Origin: Streptomyces violaceusniger Tu 4113
GTDB taxonomy: Bacteria > Actinomycetota > Actinomycetes > Streptomycetales > Streptomycetaceae
DNA: 64,000 nt
Direction of reading: 5' to 3'
NCBI RefSeq assembly: GCF_000147815.2
Contig: NC_015957.1
Location: 1-64,000 of the forward strand
In this document: positions 13,094 through 21,355 of the stretch, piece after piece
Numbering within the stretch: the first letter of the stretch is position 1
Layout of the letters: every line of letters begins with the position of its first letter
The notes under the pieces: model-generated
Seen by the model: only the letters and a program-made list of their open reading frames with translations
What the model was told of the DNA's origin: nothing
Database searches by the model: none
Made by a program: the position numbers and the translations under genes

Positions 13094-13130
13094 CACTCTC
13101 GCAAACGAATAGCTTGCACAGGCAAAGTTG
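13094..13130. promoter_or_regulatory. GCAA/TTGC half-site cluster upstream of the secreted protein gene
   Basis: Three half-sites lie within 25 bp: GCAA (13101), TTGC (13114) and GCAA (13122). They form overlapping inverted repeats in an unusually AT-rich patch about 45-75 bp before the next start. This looks like an operator or promoter patch. The regulator is unknown. Confidence 0.35.
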
Positions 13131-13169
13131 AACGGGCCGACCGGCCGGTACGACGAGGAGTGACGCGCG

Positions 13170-14525
13170 ATGAAGGACCGCCGCAAGGTCAGGGCCGGTC
13201 TCGCCGCGGTGGCGGCACTGTGCGCGGTGGCCGCGGCGCCGGGGAGATCCCTCGCCGACGGCGCTGCCGGGGCCCGGGCGTACGAGACCCGCGGCACTCG
13301 GATATCCGGCGCCGACGCCGACTCGGACGCCCCATCCCTGGCGGCCGGCCGCCCCTATGTCGACAGCGTCGGGCCGGGCGAGAAGCGGTACTACGGCGTG
13401 ACGCTCGACACGAAGTCGGCCGCCTACGTCTCGGCCGTCGCCGCGCCCCGGCCGGGGGCGGACGTGACCTCGTACCGCGACGGCGTGAAGGTGACGCTGG
13501 AGAGCCCTGACGGGGGCATCTGCGGCACCGCCGCCCCGAAGATCGAAACCAATGGCGTCGCCTATCCCCTCGCCGACTACGCCGCCCGCCAGATCGACTC
13601 CGGCCCGGCCTCCTGCCACGAGGCCGGTCGCTATGTGGTGACGGTGGAGCGCCAGGACGGGTCACCGGACCCGGAGCGCTGGCCTGTGGAGCTCCGGGTG
13701 ATGGTGGAGCCACCGGTGAAGGGCGGGGCCACGGGAGCGGCTCCGGAGGGGAGTTGGAGCACGCCGTCACCCAAGCCGCCGGACGGCACTCCCTGGCCGC
13801 GGCGCGGCGGACGCGGCTTCACCGACGCGCCGACCCTGGGGAGCGGGGTGTGGAAGGACGAGATCACGCCGGGGGAGACGCACTTCTACCGGGTGCCCGT
13901 CGACTGGGGGCAGCGCCTCACCGCCGCCGCCGAACTGTCCGCCGACGGCAAGGACCAGAGCACCCGTCTGCTCGACCGCGCCCTGGCGATGCACGCGTAC
14001 AACCCGGCGCGCGGGCTCGCCAAGCGGGGCATCCCCGCCGCGCAGGACGGTGAATCGCCCCGCACCCAGGTGGCCACCGCGCCGGTGGCCTACGGAAACC
14101 GGTATGCCAACACCGGCTCCACGGTCCGCGCGATGAGCTTCAGCGGCGGGTACTTCCTGGCGGTCACCGTCAACCCGCCGCAGGTGGCACCGCATCTGAA
14201 CGGCTCGGTGCCGGTCGTCCTGCGGGTACGGGTCGCGGGCTCCGCGCGCGGCGGGCCGAGCTACGACAAGGACCCGGTCGAGGCGGGGTTCGGCCTCACG
14301 GCGGCCGACCGGAAGGCGGCCAAGCACCATCCGGATGCCGCGGACGACGACCGGATGGCGAGTCCTGGCTCCGGCGCGGGCGACTCGAAGACGACCGCGC
14401 TGCGGGTGGTGGGGTACGCGGGGATCGGCACGGGGACGGCTCTGGTGCTCGGGCTCGGCGCGTGGACGCTCGCCGCCCGGCGCCGGGCGGCGGCGCAGCG
14501 GTACGGGGCGCCGCCTGGGTGGTAG
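13170..14525 (+). CDS. Secreted, C-terminally membrane-anchored protein of unknown function
   Basis: The 451-residue product has a signal peptide: MKDRRKVRAGLAAVAALCAV, then a likely cleavage after the Ala-rich stretch near residue 30. A long extracytoplasmic part follows, and a C-terminal hydrophobic helix (about 416-437) ends in a basic tail LAARRRAAAQRY, giving type I topology. The outer part seems to hold two related beta-rich units. Each includes PGEKRYYGVTLD or PGETHFYRVPVDWG, resembling the pre-peptidase C-terminal type that binds ligands or carbohydrates (inference). I do not recognise a catalytic motif. It stands alone with a probable own promoter. ATG 13170 has GACGAGGAGTGA upstream. 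Confidence 0.75.
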   Translation: MKDRRKVRAGLAAVAALCAVAAAPGRSLADGAAGARAYETRGTRISGADADSDAPSLAAGRPYVDSVGPGEKRYYGVTLDTKSAAYVSAVAAPRPGADVTSYRDGVKVTLESPDGGICGTAAPKIETNGVAYPLADYAARQIDSGPASCHEAGRYVVTVERQDGSPDPERWPVELRVMVEPPVKGGATGAAPEGSWSTPSPKPPDGTPWPRRGGRGFTDAPTLGSGVWKDEITPGETHFYRVPVDWGQRLTAAAELSADGKDQSTRLLDRALAMHAYNPARGLAKRGIPAAQDGESPRTQVATAPVAYGNRYANTGSTVRAMSFSGGYFLAVTVNPPQVAPHLNGSVPVVLRVRVAGSARGGPSYDKDPVEAGFGLTAADRKAAKHHPDAADDDRMASPGSGAGDSKTTALRVVGYAGIGTGTALVLGLGAWTLAARRRAAAQRYGAPPGW

Positions 14526-14726
14526 TTGGGGGCGCTGCTTTCGCTGGGTGGTGAGTGAGGGGGCGCCGTCAGAGGGTGTGACGTCGGTGGCGGTGGCGGT
14601 GGCGGTGGCGGGGTGTCGTCAGGGGGGTGACGTTGGCGGCGGTGACGCCGGTGGGGGCGCCCTCGCGGCGCATGGGCGACGTCAGCTCGCGGCCCGTCCG
14701 TGCTCAGTGCACGGGCCCGTCCGTGC
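14526..14726. repeat. Intergenic repeats: (GGTGGC)4 and a 17-bp direct repeat
   Basis: The stretch between the convergent secreted-protein and kinase genes has four exact GGTGGC units at 14586-14609. It also has a 17-bp direct repeat, GGCCCGTCCGTGCTCAG, at 14691-14707 and 14714-14730. The second copy includes the stop codon of the leftward kinase gene. No gene or clear terminator is seen. Confidence 0.8.
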
Positions 14727-16436
14727 TCAGCCCGCGGCCACCAGCGCCCATGCGCCGACGGCGAAGCACACCGCCGCGACGATCAGGATCGAGAGCGCCG
14801 CTTTCCGGGACGGTCCGGGGCGCCGCCGCGTCGCCGAGGGAACCCGCGGCCGCTCTGCGGTGTATGGACGAGTAGAAGGGAAGTCACGCGGGGGCGGCGT
14901 TGGTGTCGGGGTCGGAGTCGGCGTGGGTGTCGGCGTTGGCGTCGGTGTCGGCGAGGGAGCCGCGGTCGGAGCGGAAGCGGGGGTGGGCGTATGCGGGTGC
15001 GCGTGGTGCACCGGCTGTACGGGGTGTGGGGGCTGCTGTGCGTGGTGCGGATGGTGCACGGGCGGCTGTGCCGGTGGCAGCGGGGCCGCCGTCGAGGGGG
15101 TCGGCGGGGTCAGTGGGTGGGGCATCGACTGCGGCATCGACGGCCGCTGGACCGGCGGGGGCGGAGTCGCGGGCCGGTCGGTCGGTGGCGGGGGCGTCGG
15201 TGTCGGTGGGCCCGCGGGGTGGGGCGGTGGGGTCCGGCTCAGGGGCGCCTGGGCGTGCGGGGGTTCGGCGTGCGGGACGCCGGAGGATGGAGCCCCCGGA
15301 GCCCCGGTGCGCGGGGCCTGGCCGGACGGGGGCTCGGTATGCGGTGTCCCTGGCTGGTCGGTCCGGGGGAGCGGCGGCGGGAGGGTGAAGCTGCCGGTGT
15401 CGGACATGGACGGCTGTGGGGCGGCCGGCTGCGGTGGGGCCGCCTCGGCGGCGGGGCCCGCGGGGGCGGCGTCGGCGGTGGGCTGGGGCCGGGAGGGCGC
15501 CGTGCCGTTCGCGCCGTTCTCTCGGGGTGGGTCCGTCTTCGCGTGGCGGCGGCGCTGCCGGGTCGGTCCGTTGTGGTCGAACCCGGCGGGCAGCGGCCCG
15601 AGATGGTCGAAGACCTCGATGGCGTCGTCGTCCAGATCGGCCTCGGGCAGCAGGTCGACGGCCGTCGCCAGCGCCTTCCGCGCTCCCGTGGCGGTGCGGA
15701 AGCGGTTCTCGGGGTCCGGCTGCAGCAGACCCGCGATCACCTGCCACAGCGGTTCCGGCACCCCCGTGGGCGCGTTCGGCACTCCCTGCTCGAAGAGCTT
15801 GACGAGCGCCTCCGCGTCCGGTTTCTGCCCGTTGAGCAGATAGAGCGTCACCAGCCCCACGGCGAAGAGGTCCGCCGGGAAGTCCGGGTCGTCGCCCATC
15901 ATCTGCTCGGGCGCGAAGTAACCCGGCGTGCCCATCACGTAGTTGGCCTCGGTGAGGCGCGGCTCGCCCTTGGTCAGCGCGATGCCGAAGTCGGACAGCC
16001 GGACATGCGGCCGCCCGGTCCCGGTGGATTCCAGCAGGATGTTCGCGGGTTTGATGTCCCGGTGCACCACGCCCTCGGCGTGCACCGCGGCGAGTCCGGA
16101 GAGAAGCTGGTCGAGCAGGGTGCACACATAGCGGGGCGGCAGCGGGCCGTAGTCCCCGATGAGATGGGCGAACGAGCCGCCGCCCACCAGATCCATGGTG
16201 AACAACACCTTGTCGTCGTCGGCCGCCCAGCTGGCCGGTGCCAGCACATGGGGGTGATCGATCCGCAGGGCCTGTTCCCGGACGAAGCGCAGCAGCGTAT
16301 GGGCGTCACGTTGCTGAAGCACCTTCGCTGCCACGTACCGTCTGCGGCGGTGGTCCCAGACGCGCCATACGGCGCCCACGCCCCCACGCCCGATCGGGTC
16401 CACCAGCTCGTACCGGCCCGCGAAGATCTCACCCAT
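14727..16436 (-). CDS. Membrane-anchored Ser/Thr protein kinase (PASTA-less)
   Basis: The 569-residue eukaryotic-type kinase has glycine loop GRGGVGAVW (16-24), Lys38, Glu54 in the C-helix, catalytic HRDIKPAN (Asp127), DFG and APE motifs. After the kinase domain (about 1-275) comes a proline-rich linker of about 270 residues, ending in a perfect Thr-Pro alternation. One membrane helix (about 547-566) closes the protein, so almost all of it is cytoplasmic and no sensor domain lies outside. Substrates are unknown. An HTH regulator gene lies 45 bp upstream in the same direction and is probably in the same operon. The 3' end carries a 17-bp direct repeat over the stop codon. Confidence 0.9.
   Translation of the reverse strand: MGEIFAGRYELVDPIGRGGVGAVWRVWDHRRRRYVAAKVLQQRDAHTLLRFVREQALRIDHPHVLAPASWAADDDKVLFTMDLVGGGSFAHLIGDYGPLPPRYVCTLLDQLLSGLAAVHAEGVVHRDIKPANILLESTGTGRPHVRLSDFGIALTKGEPRLTEANYVMGTPGYFAPEQMMGDDPDFPADLFAVGLVTLYLLNGQKPDAEALVKLFEQGVPNAPTGVPEPLWQVIAGLLQPDPENRFRTATGARKALATAVDLLPEADLDDDAIEVFDHLGPLPAGFDHNGPTRQRRRHAKTDPPRENGANGTAPSRPQPTADAAPAGPAAEAAPPQPAAPQPSMSDTGSFTLPPPLPRTDQPGTPHTEPPSGQAPRTGAPGAPSSGVPHAEPPHAQAPLSRTPPPHPAGPPTPTPPPPTDRPATPPPPVQRPSMPQSMPHPLTPPTPSTAAPLPPAQPPVHHPHHAQQPPHPVQPVHHAHPHTPTPASAPTAAPSPTPTPTPTPTPTPTPTPTPPPRDFPSTRPYTAERPRVPSATRRRPGPSRKAALSILIVAAVCFAVGAWALVAAG
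14899..14957 (-). repeat. Degenerate hexanucleotide tandem repeat coding Thr-Pro
   Basis: On the + strand GGTGTC/GGCGTT/GGCGTC-type hexamers repeat about ten times inside the kinase gene. They encode the TPTPTPTP linker next to the membrane helix. Third positions vary, so it is partly diverged. Confidence 0.8.
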
Positions 16437-16481
16437 CGCGCCGTGCCCGCCCCGTCATCGACTCGTCAGCAGTTCAGCCCG

Positions 16482-17030
16482 TCAGCTCTGGTGCGCCTCG
16501 TAGTGGGCGACCGCATCGGCGGTCCGCCCGGCGCCGTACACACGGAGAAACTCTGCCAGCTCGGGGTGGGTCGGGGCGAGGTAGTCGGCGGCATCGATGA
16601 TGTCCCCCGCCGCAGCCACGGACCGCAGCAGCGACTGGATCTCGCGCACCACTCGCCGAACGGTCGGGGCGCCCGTGCTCGTCGCCGTGGACTGGGTGGA
16701 GTTGAGGACCGAGCCGCCCGCGGACTTCTTGATCTCCTCCATGCGCTCGGCGGCCTCGGCGGCGCTGACCCTGCCGTCCGCCGCCTGGCTGGACAGTTCC
16801 TGCAGCGCCTGCACCCGCTGGACGACGGCGGGGTTGCCGATTTTGGCGCGCTGGCCGCTCATGAGCTGCGAGAGCATGGGCGCGGACAGCCCGAGCACGG
16901 CGGCGAGACGGGCTTGGTTCAGACCGAGATCATCGATGAGACGGCGAAAGAGCGCCCCCAGCGGTTCCCCGTACCAGCTGCGCTGAAGCTCCCGTGCGCG
17001 CGCGGTGGCATCCTGCTGTGTTGCGTCCAT
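16482..17030 (-). CDS. Helix-turn-helix DNA-binding protein
   Basis: The 182-residue protein has an XRE-like HTH at about 30-75 (LNQARLAAVLGLSAPMLSQLMSGQRAKIGNP). Gly, Ala and Ser turns are in the expected places. The C-terminal half is helical (EIQSLLRSVAAAGDIIDAADYL) with no recognised ligand domain. It is transcribed leftwards into the Ser/Thr kinase gene after 45 bp and away from tRNA-Ala. A Ser/Thr-rich stretch around residues 105-122 (GGSVLNSTQSTATSTGAPT) could be a phosphorylation target of the kinase, which is inference only. Confidence 0.82.
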   Translation of the reverse strand: MDATQQDATARARELQRSWYGEPLGALFRRLIDDLGLNQARLAAVLGLSAPMLSQLMSGQRAKIGNPAVVQRVQALQELSSQAADGRVSAAEAAERMEEIKKSAGGSVLNSTQSTATSTGAPTVRRVVREIQSLLRSVAAAGDIIDAADYLAPTHPELAEFLRVYGAGRTADAVAHYEAHQS

Positions 17031-17148
17031 CTCGCTCTCCCCTTCGCTTCGCTGCCGCGAATCTTGCGTGGCATCCTACGGAGAGGGCTACGCACGAGCG
17101 ATACCCGGTCGGGAATGGTGGCCGGTAGCAGGTATCCTGATCGGCGAC

Positions 17149-17221
17149 GGGGCCTTAGCTCAGTTGGTAGAGCGCCGTCTTTGCATGGCGGATGTCAGGA
17201 GTTCGACTCTCCTAGGCTCCA
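17149..17221 (+). tRNA. tRNA-Ala (TGC)
   Basis: A cloverleaf of 73 nt. The acceptor GGGGCCT pairs with AGGCTCC with one G-T pair. The loop TTTGCAT puts anticodon TGC at 17182-17184, and the T arm has GTTCGACTC. CCA is not encoded. A -10-like TATCCT at 17133-17138 lies 10 bp upstream; no convincing -35 is visible. Confidence 0.96.
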
Positions 17222-17229
17222 CCTTCGTC

Positions 17230-17265
17230 ACCAGCCAGGACATCGTGATCGATGCCCTGGCTGGT
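17230..17265 (+). terminator. Terminator after tRNA-Ala
   Basis: The outer arms ACCAGCCAGG/CCTGGCTGGT and inner arms CATCG/CGATG surround a TGAT loop, with one mismatch between. TTTGTTT follows, an unusually good T-run for this genome. Confidence 0.9.
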
Positions 17266-17408
17266 TTGTTTCGCCCTTGATATCGGTGTTGCCACTCCTG
17301 TCATTGCCCGGCGCAACACCCACGGGATGCTCCAGGGTGTTTTCCACAACTCGGGCAGATCGCCCGGGAGTCGTCTGATCGGCGCGGGCCGCCGTACAGG
17401 GGGACACG

Positions 17409-18560
17409 ATGGGTGAGCTGCATCCGCTGGGCGAGAACCTGCCCGAGGAGTGCCGGGCGTTCGCTGTGGAGCTGAGGAAGCTGTTCCTGGGGCTGGGGAT
17501 CTCGGTGCGCAGATACGCCGTGCGCAGACACCGGGATCCGGGCACCATCTCGCGGTTTCTGAGCGGCACCCGCATCCCGCCGTGGGAGTTCGTCTTCGAT
17601 CTGTTCACCGATCTCGCGGCGCGGCGGGGCGTCGCTCCCACCCCCGCCGCCATCGAGCTGGTGCGGGAGCTGCACCGGGCCGCGGTCCGCACCAGCCGCT
17701 CCCCCGGGCATGCCATGGAGATCCTGCAGATCCAGCTGGCCGACGCCGACCGGGACGCGCGGGTGTCCATGGCGCACCAGGACGTGCTGGGCGAGGCGCT
17801 GCTGGACCGCAAGCACCGCATCGCCGATCTCGAGGTGCGGCTGAACCAGGCCGAGGCGGCATGGGCGACGGAGCGGGCCCGGGCGGACGCGCTGGAGCGG
17901 GAGCTGCCGGACCGGAAGGAGCTGATCAAGGAGCGGGATCTGCTCCGCCAGGAGGTGGGGCGGCTCGCCGAGGAGCTGGAAGACGTGCGGCTGCGGGGCC
18001 GGCTGGCGGAGGAGCGCTGCCTGGTCCTGGAGCGGCAGCTTGCCATGGTGGAGTCCCAGCCCCCGGCCGCGGTGCCGCAGCCGGAGGACGAGCCCGCGGC
18101 CCCGGAGGGACCGGCGGCGCCCAAGCGGGGCACCGGGCCGCGGCCGAAGATCCTCGTGGTGGACGACCAGCAGAACAATCTGCTGGCCATGGAGGCCGTG
18201 CTGGCCACGCTCGACCAGGAGCTGGTGACCGCGACCTCCGGGCAGGAGGCCCTCAAGGCGCTGCTCGACCATGACGACTTCGCGGTGATCCTGCTGGATG
18301 TGCAGATGCCCGAGATGGACGGCTATGAGACGGCGGCCCACATCAAGCGGCGTTCCCGTAACCGCGATATCCCGATCATCTTCCTCACCGCGATGGGCGC
18401 CGACCCCGAGAACGCCTCGCGGGGCTATGCGGCCGGTGCGGTGGATTACATGGCCAAGCCGTTCGACCCCTGGGCGCTGCGGGCCAAGGTCTCGGTCTTC
18501 ACCGAGATCTTCCTGGAGCGCCGGCAGCGCCGTTCCCAGGGGGAGGACCCGGCGGACTGA
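17409..18560 (+). CDS. Response regulator with N-terminal HTH, coiled coil and C-terminal receiver
   Basis: The 383-residue protein has an XRE-like N-terminal segment (about 18-70, RRHRDPGTISRFLSGTRIPP) of the kind common in Streptomyces regulators. A long Glu/Arg/Leu-rich coiled coil follows (about 100-215), then a Pro/Ala linker. The C-terminal CheY-like receiver is complete: acidic pair Asp252-Asp253, phospho-acceptor Asp297 in LLDVQMP, Thr in FLTAM, Lys350 in MAKPF. No histidine kinase gene is adjacent, so it is an orphan. Most DNA-binding response regulators have the receiver first; here the order is reversed. A TTTTCCACA DnaA-like box lies 61 bp upstream (17340-17348). Confidence 0.88.
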   Translation: MGELHPLGENLPEECRAFAVELRKLFLGLGISVRRYAVRRHRDPGTISRFLSGTRIPPWEFVFDLFTDLAARRGVAPTPAAIELVRELHRAAVRTSRSPGHAMEILQIQLADADRDARVSMAHQDVLGEALLDRKHRIADLEVRLNQAEAAWATERARADALERELPDRKELIKERDLLRQEVGRLAEELEDVRLRGRLAEERCLVLERQLAMVESQPPAAVPQPEDEPAAPEGPAAPKRGTGPRPKILVVDDQQNNLLAMEAVLATLDQELVTATSGQEALKALLDHDDFAVILLDVQMPEMDGYETAAHIKRRSRNRDIPIIFLTAMGADPENASRGYAAGAVDYMAKPFDPWALRAKVSVFTEIFLERRQRRSQGEDPAD

Positions 18561-18619
18561 GCCGGGGCCCTACGGCTCGGACCGGGCCGGACCGATCCGA
18601 TACGGGGCCGGAGACGGGA

Positions 18620-18655
18620 CGAGGGGCGGGAGATCATCCGATCTCCCGCCCCTCG
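18620..18655. terminator. Bidirectional terminator
   Basis: A perfect 15-bp stem (CGAGGGGCGGGAGAT and its complement) with a 6-nt loop lies between the convergent response regulator and DUF5324 genes, so it can serve both. Confidence 0.88.
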
Positions 18656-18704
18656 CGGAGGGCCGCGCCGGACGCCGTGTGCGGCGTCGTTCAGCGGTCG
18701 TCGT

Positions 18705-19421
18705 TCAGCGCTCGTCGTCCCTGCGGGCCTCGGCCTGCTTGGCCTGCACCTCGGGGTCGAGGGCGCCCTGGTCGCTGCCGTCCACCGCCGAGAGCCGCTC
18801 GCGGTCGCCCACCTCGGTCGCCGCCGGGGGCTCGACCAGCCAGTCGGGGTTGGCCTGCTTGTCCCACCACTTCCACGCGGCGAAGACGCCCGCGCCGACC
18901 AGTCCGATGAAGGCCGCACGCTTGGCGACACGGGCGGCCCGGGCCCGGCGGCGGTGCTTCCTGGCCAGCTTCTCGATCTCCGCGGCCGTCACATGGGTGC
19001 GCAGCGCCGCGATGGCCGCGGCCGTGCGGACGGCGGCCTCCTCGCGCGCCGGTCCGGCGGCGGCGCGCACTCCGGCCATCGCCTGCTCCATCCGCGGACC
19101 GGTGTAGTCGGCGGCGTGGCGGGCGGCCTTACGGGTGCGCTTGGCGGCCCGGGTGGCGGCCTGGTCCACCTTCGGCGGCAGGGTGCCGCGGGCCTGGTTG
19201 AGCCTGGGCTCGATATGGGCGTGGTACTGGGCACCGGCCGTGCACCGGGCCTGGTGCGCCGCGGTCGACACCTTCGGCGCCAGCCGTACGCGGGCCTCGT
19301 GCGCGTAGCGCGATGCGGTGTCCTTGGCCGTGCCGGCGTAGGGCGCCACCGCCTCCGCGGCGTGCAGAACGCTGCCCTTGGCTGTGCCGGTCGCGGCTCG
19401 CACGCTGTCAATGCGGGTCAC
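18705..19421 (-). CDS. DUF5324 family protein
   Basis: The 238-residue protein is rich in Ala, Arg and Lys with long helical stretches (GTAKDTASRYAHEARVRLAP, QAATRAAKRTRKAARHAADY). One probable membrane helix near 185-202 (AAFIGLVGAGVFAAWKWW) is followed by the family tail NPDWLVEPPAATEV. The helical part resembles apolipoprotein- or ESAT-like amphipathic repeats. This family is found in Streptomyces next to the cyclophilin gene, and its function is unknown. It is divergent from the cyclophilin gene across about 300 bp of promoter region. Confidence 0.85.
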   Translation of the reverse strand: MTRIDSVRAATGTAKGSVLHAAEAVAPYAGTAKDTASRYAHEARVRLAPKVSTAAHQARCTAGAQYHAHIEPRLNQARGTLPPKVDQAATRAAKRTRKAARHAADYTGPRMEQAMAGVRAAAGPAREEAAVRTAAAIAALRTHVTAAEIEKLARKHRRRARAARVAKRAAFIGLVGAGVFAAWKWWDKQANPDWLVEPPAATEVGDRERLSAVDGSDQGALDPEVQAKQAEARRDDER

Positions 19422-19717
19422 GGGATCCTCCTCCTCGGTGGCGTGGTCAAGCTCCCGGGTTCAGAGTCGTGCGTTTTCGTCGCGCGCTCTATTTGCCCAG
19501 TTTCGTGTTTCCATCCCAAGAAAGATCATGCCTGTTTGTAGAGATCATGCCCGTTCGCAGCACGGCCGGCATGCGTGACCGGGCATCTGGGTCATAGGGA
19601 GGATTCTCCTTGAAACCACGCGGATCGGCGCGCCCGGCGCCGCCTCCGCGGCTACTCGTCGACCTTGCGTCCGTGCGAGGATCAGGAGACGGAAGTGAAA
19701 ACGATGGAAGGTTGATC

Positions 19718-20251
19718 GTGGCCGAGCAGCTTTACGCCACCCTGAAGACGAACAATGGCGACATCGTGGTCCGGCTGCTGCCGAACCACGCCCCCAAGAC
19801 GGTCAAGAACTTTGTCGAACTGGCCGAAGGCACTCGCGAGTGGACCCACCCGGCCACTGGCAAGAAGGCCAAGGAGAAGCTCTACGACGGCACCGTTTTC
19901 CACCGGGTGATCAGCGGCTTCATGATCCAGGGCGGGGACCCGCTGGGCAACGGGACCGGGGGTCCCGGCTATGAGTTCGGTGACGAGTTCCACCCGGACC
20001 TGGCCTTCAACAAGCCGTACCTGCTGGCCATGGCCAACGCCGGCCCGGGCACCAACGGCTCGCAGTTCTTCGTCACGGTCTCCCCGACCGCATGGCTGAC
20101 CGGTAAGCACACCATCTTCGGCGAGGTCGCCGACGAGGCCAGCAAGAAGGTCGTCGACGCGATCGTGGGCACCGCGACCAACCCGCGCACCGACCGTCCG
20201 CTCCAGGACGTCGTCATCGAGTCGGTCGTCGTGGAGACCCGCGAGGGCTGA
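19718..20251 (+). CDS. ppiA: Peptidyl-prolyl cis-trans isomerase (cyclophilin)
   Basis: It catalyses cis-trans isomerisation of Xaa-Pro bonds during protein folding. The product is 177 residues from GTG 19718, chosen because GGAAGG lies 6 bp before it. The in-frame extension to 19610 has a non-homologous basic start. Cyclophilin signatures are FHRVISGFMIQGGDP (catalytic Arg and Gln region), MANAGPGTNGSQFFVT and LTGKHTIFGEV. There is no signal peptide, so it is cytoplasmic. The position between gyrA and crgA matches the mycobacterial ppiA locus, hence the symbol. Confidence 0.94.
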   Translation: MAEQLYATLKTNNGDIVVRLLPNHAPKTVKNFVELAEGTREWTHPATGKKAKEKLYDGTVFHRVISGFMIQGGDPLGNGTGGPGYEFGDEFHPDLAFNKPYLLAMANAGPGTNGSQFFVTVSPTAWLTGKHTIFGEVADEASKKVVDAIVGTATNPRTDRPLQDVVIESVVVETREG

Positions 20252-20272
20252 GCCCGTACGGGGAACTTTCAT

Positions 20273-20318
20273 GCCCCGCTTGTCCGTGTGAACAAGTGTC
20301 CGTGTGAACAAGCGGGGC
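20273..20318 (+). terminator. Cyclophilin terminator interrupted by a 16-bp tandem duplication
   Basis: The arms GCCCCGCTTGT (20273-20283) and ACAAGCGGGGC (20308-20318) pair perfectly over 11 bp. Their loop contains a perfect tandem duplication of TGTCCGTGTGAACAAG (20281-20296 and 20297-20312). Without the extra copy the loop would be 8 nt; with it, 24 nt. Confidence 0.8.
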
Positions 20319-20362
20319 GGGGGAACGCCCGATCAGAAGTGGACAAGGGGCGAGGGGACATC

Positions 20363-21247
20363 ATGGAGGACCAGGCGGTCTGTTGCTATCGGCACCCTCA
20401 GCGGGAGACCGGCATCAGCTGCACCCGCTGTGAGCGCCCGATCTGCCCCGAGTGCATGATCAGCGCCTCTGTGGGGTTCCACTGCCCTGAGTGCGTGAGC
20501 GGACGGATGCCCGCCGGGGCCGGGGCCTCGGCCGCCGGTCCCCCGCCGCGTGCCGTCCAGCCGCGCACCATGGCCGGCGGCACGATCACCTCGGACCCCC
20601 GGCTGATCACCAAGATCCTGGTCGCCATCAACATCGCGGTATGGCTCGCGGCGCTGTCCGCGGGCGACCGGCTGGTGAACGATCTCGACCTGGTCGGGCG
20701 GGCCTATGACCCCGGCGCGGCGCAGATCGTCGGAGTCGCCGAGGGCCAGTGGTGGCGGCTGGTCACTTCGATCTTCCTTCACCAGCAGCTCATCCACATC
20801 GCCTTCAACATGCTGTCGCTGTGGTGGATCGGCGGACCGCTGGAGGCCGCGCTCGGCCGCGTCCGCTTCATCGTGCTCTACATACTGTCCGGGCTGGGCG
20901 GCAGTGCGCTGTCGTATCTCCTCGCCGCACAGAACCAGCCGTCGCTGGGCGCCTCCGGCGCGATCTTCGGCCTGCTCGGCGCCACCGCCGTGCTGATGCG
21001 TCGGCTGAACTACGACATGCGGCCGGTCATCGCGCTGCTGGCGCTGAATCTGCTCTTCACTTTCACCTGGTCCGGAATCGCCTGGCAGGCCCATGTCGGC
21101 GGCCTGGTCGCGGGCACGGTGGTGGCGTACGGGATGGTGCACGCGCCCCGCGAGAAGCGGGCGCTGGTGCAGCGCGGGACCTGCGCCCTGGTGCTGCTGG
21201 CGATCATCGCGATGGTGTGGATCCGGACGATCCAGCTCACCGGCTGA
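20363..21247 (+). CDS. Rhomboid family intramembrane serine protease with N-terminal zinc finger
   Basis: The 294-residue product starts at ATG 20363, preceded by AGGGGACATC. Residues 5-45 form a B-box-like zinc site (CYRHPQ, CTRCERPICPEC, FHCPEC). Six membrane helices follow. The rhomboid dyad is present: serine in LGASGAIFG and histidine in AHVGGLVAG. HIAFNMLSLWWIGGPLE is the typical loop and helix-2 region. Rhomboids cut single-pass membrane proteins within or near the membrane, and the substrate here is unknown. It converges with crgA, and a DnaA-box cluster fills the gap. Confidence 0.92.
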   Translation: MEDQAVCCYRHPQRETGISCTRCERPICPECMISASVGFHCPECVSGRMPAGAGASAAGPPPRAVQPRTMAGGTITSDPRLITKILVAINIAVWLAALSAGDRLVNDLDLVGRAYDPGAAQIVGVAEGQWWRLVTSIFLHQQLIHIAFNMLSLWWIGGPLEAALGRVRFIVLYILSGLGGSALSYLLAAQNQPSLGASGAIFGLLGATAVLMRRLNYDMRPVIALLALNLLFTFTWSGIAWQAHVGGLVAGTVVAYGMVHAPREKRALVQRGTCALVLLAIIAMVWIRTIQLTG

Positions 21248-21355
21248 GCGGCGCGGCCGGCCGGCGCTCGGCAGGCCGCCGCGGATGTCCTCCCGTAGGG
21301 CCGTGGACGGTTCCCGGCGATCTCCGGCGCGTTGGGCCGTGCCGGGCTCGGTCAG

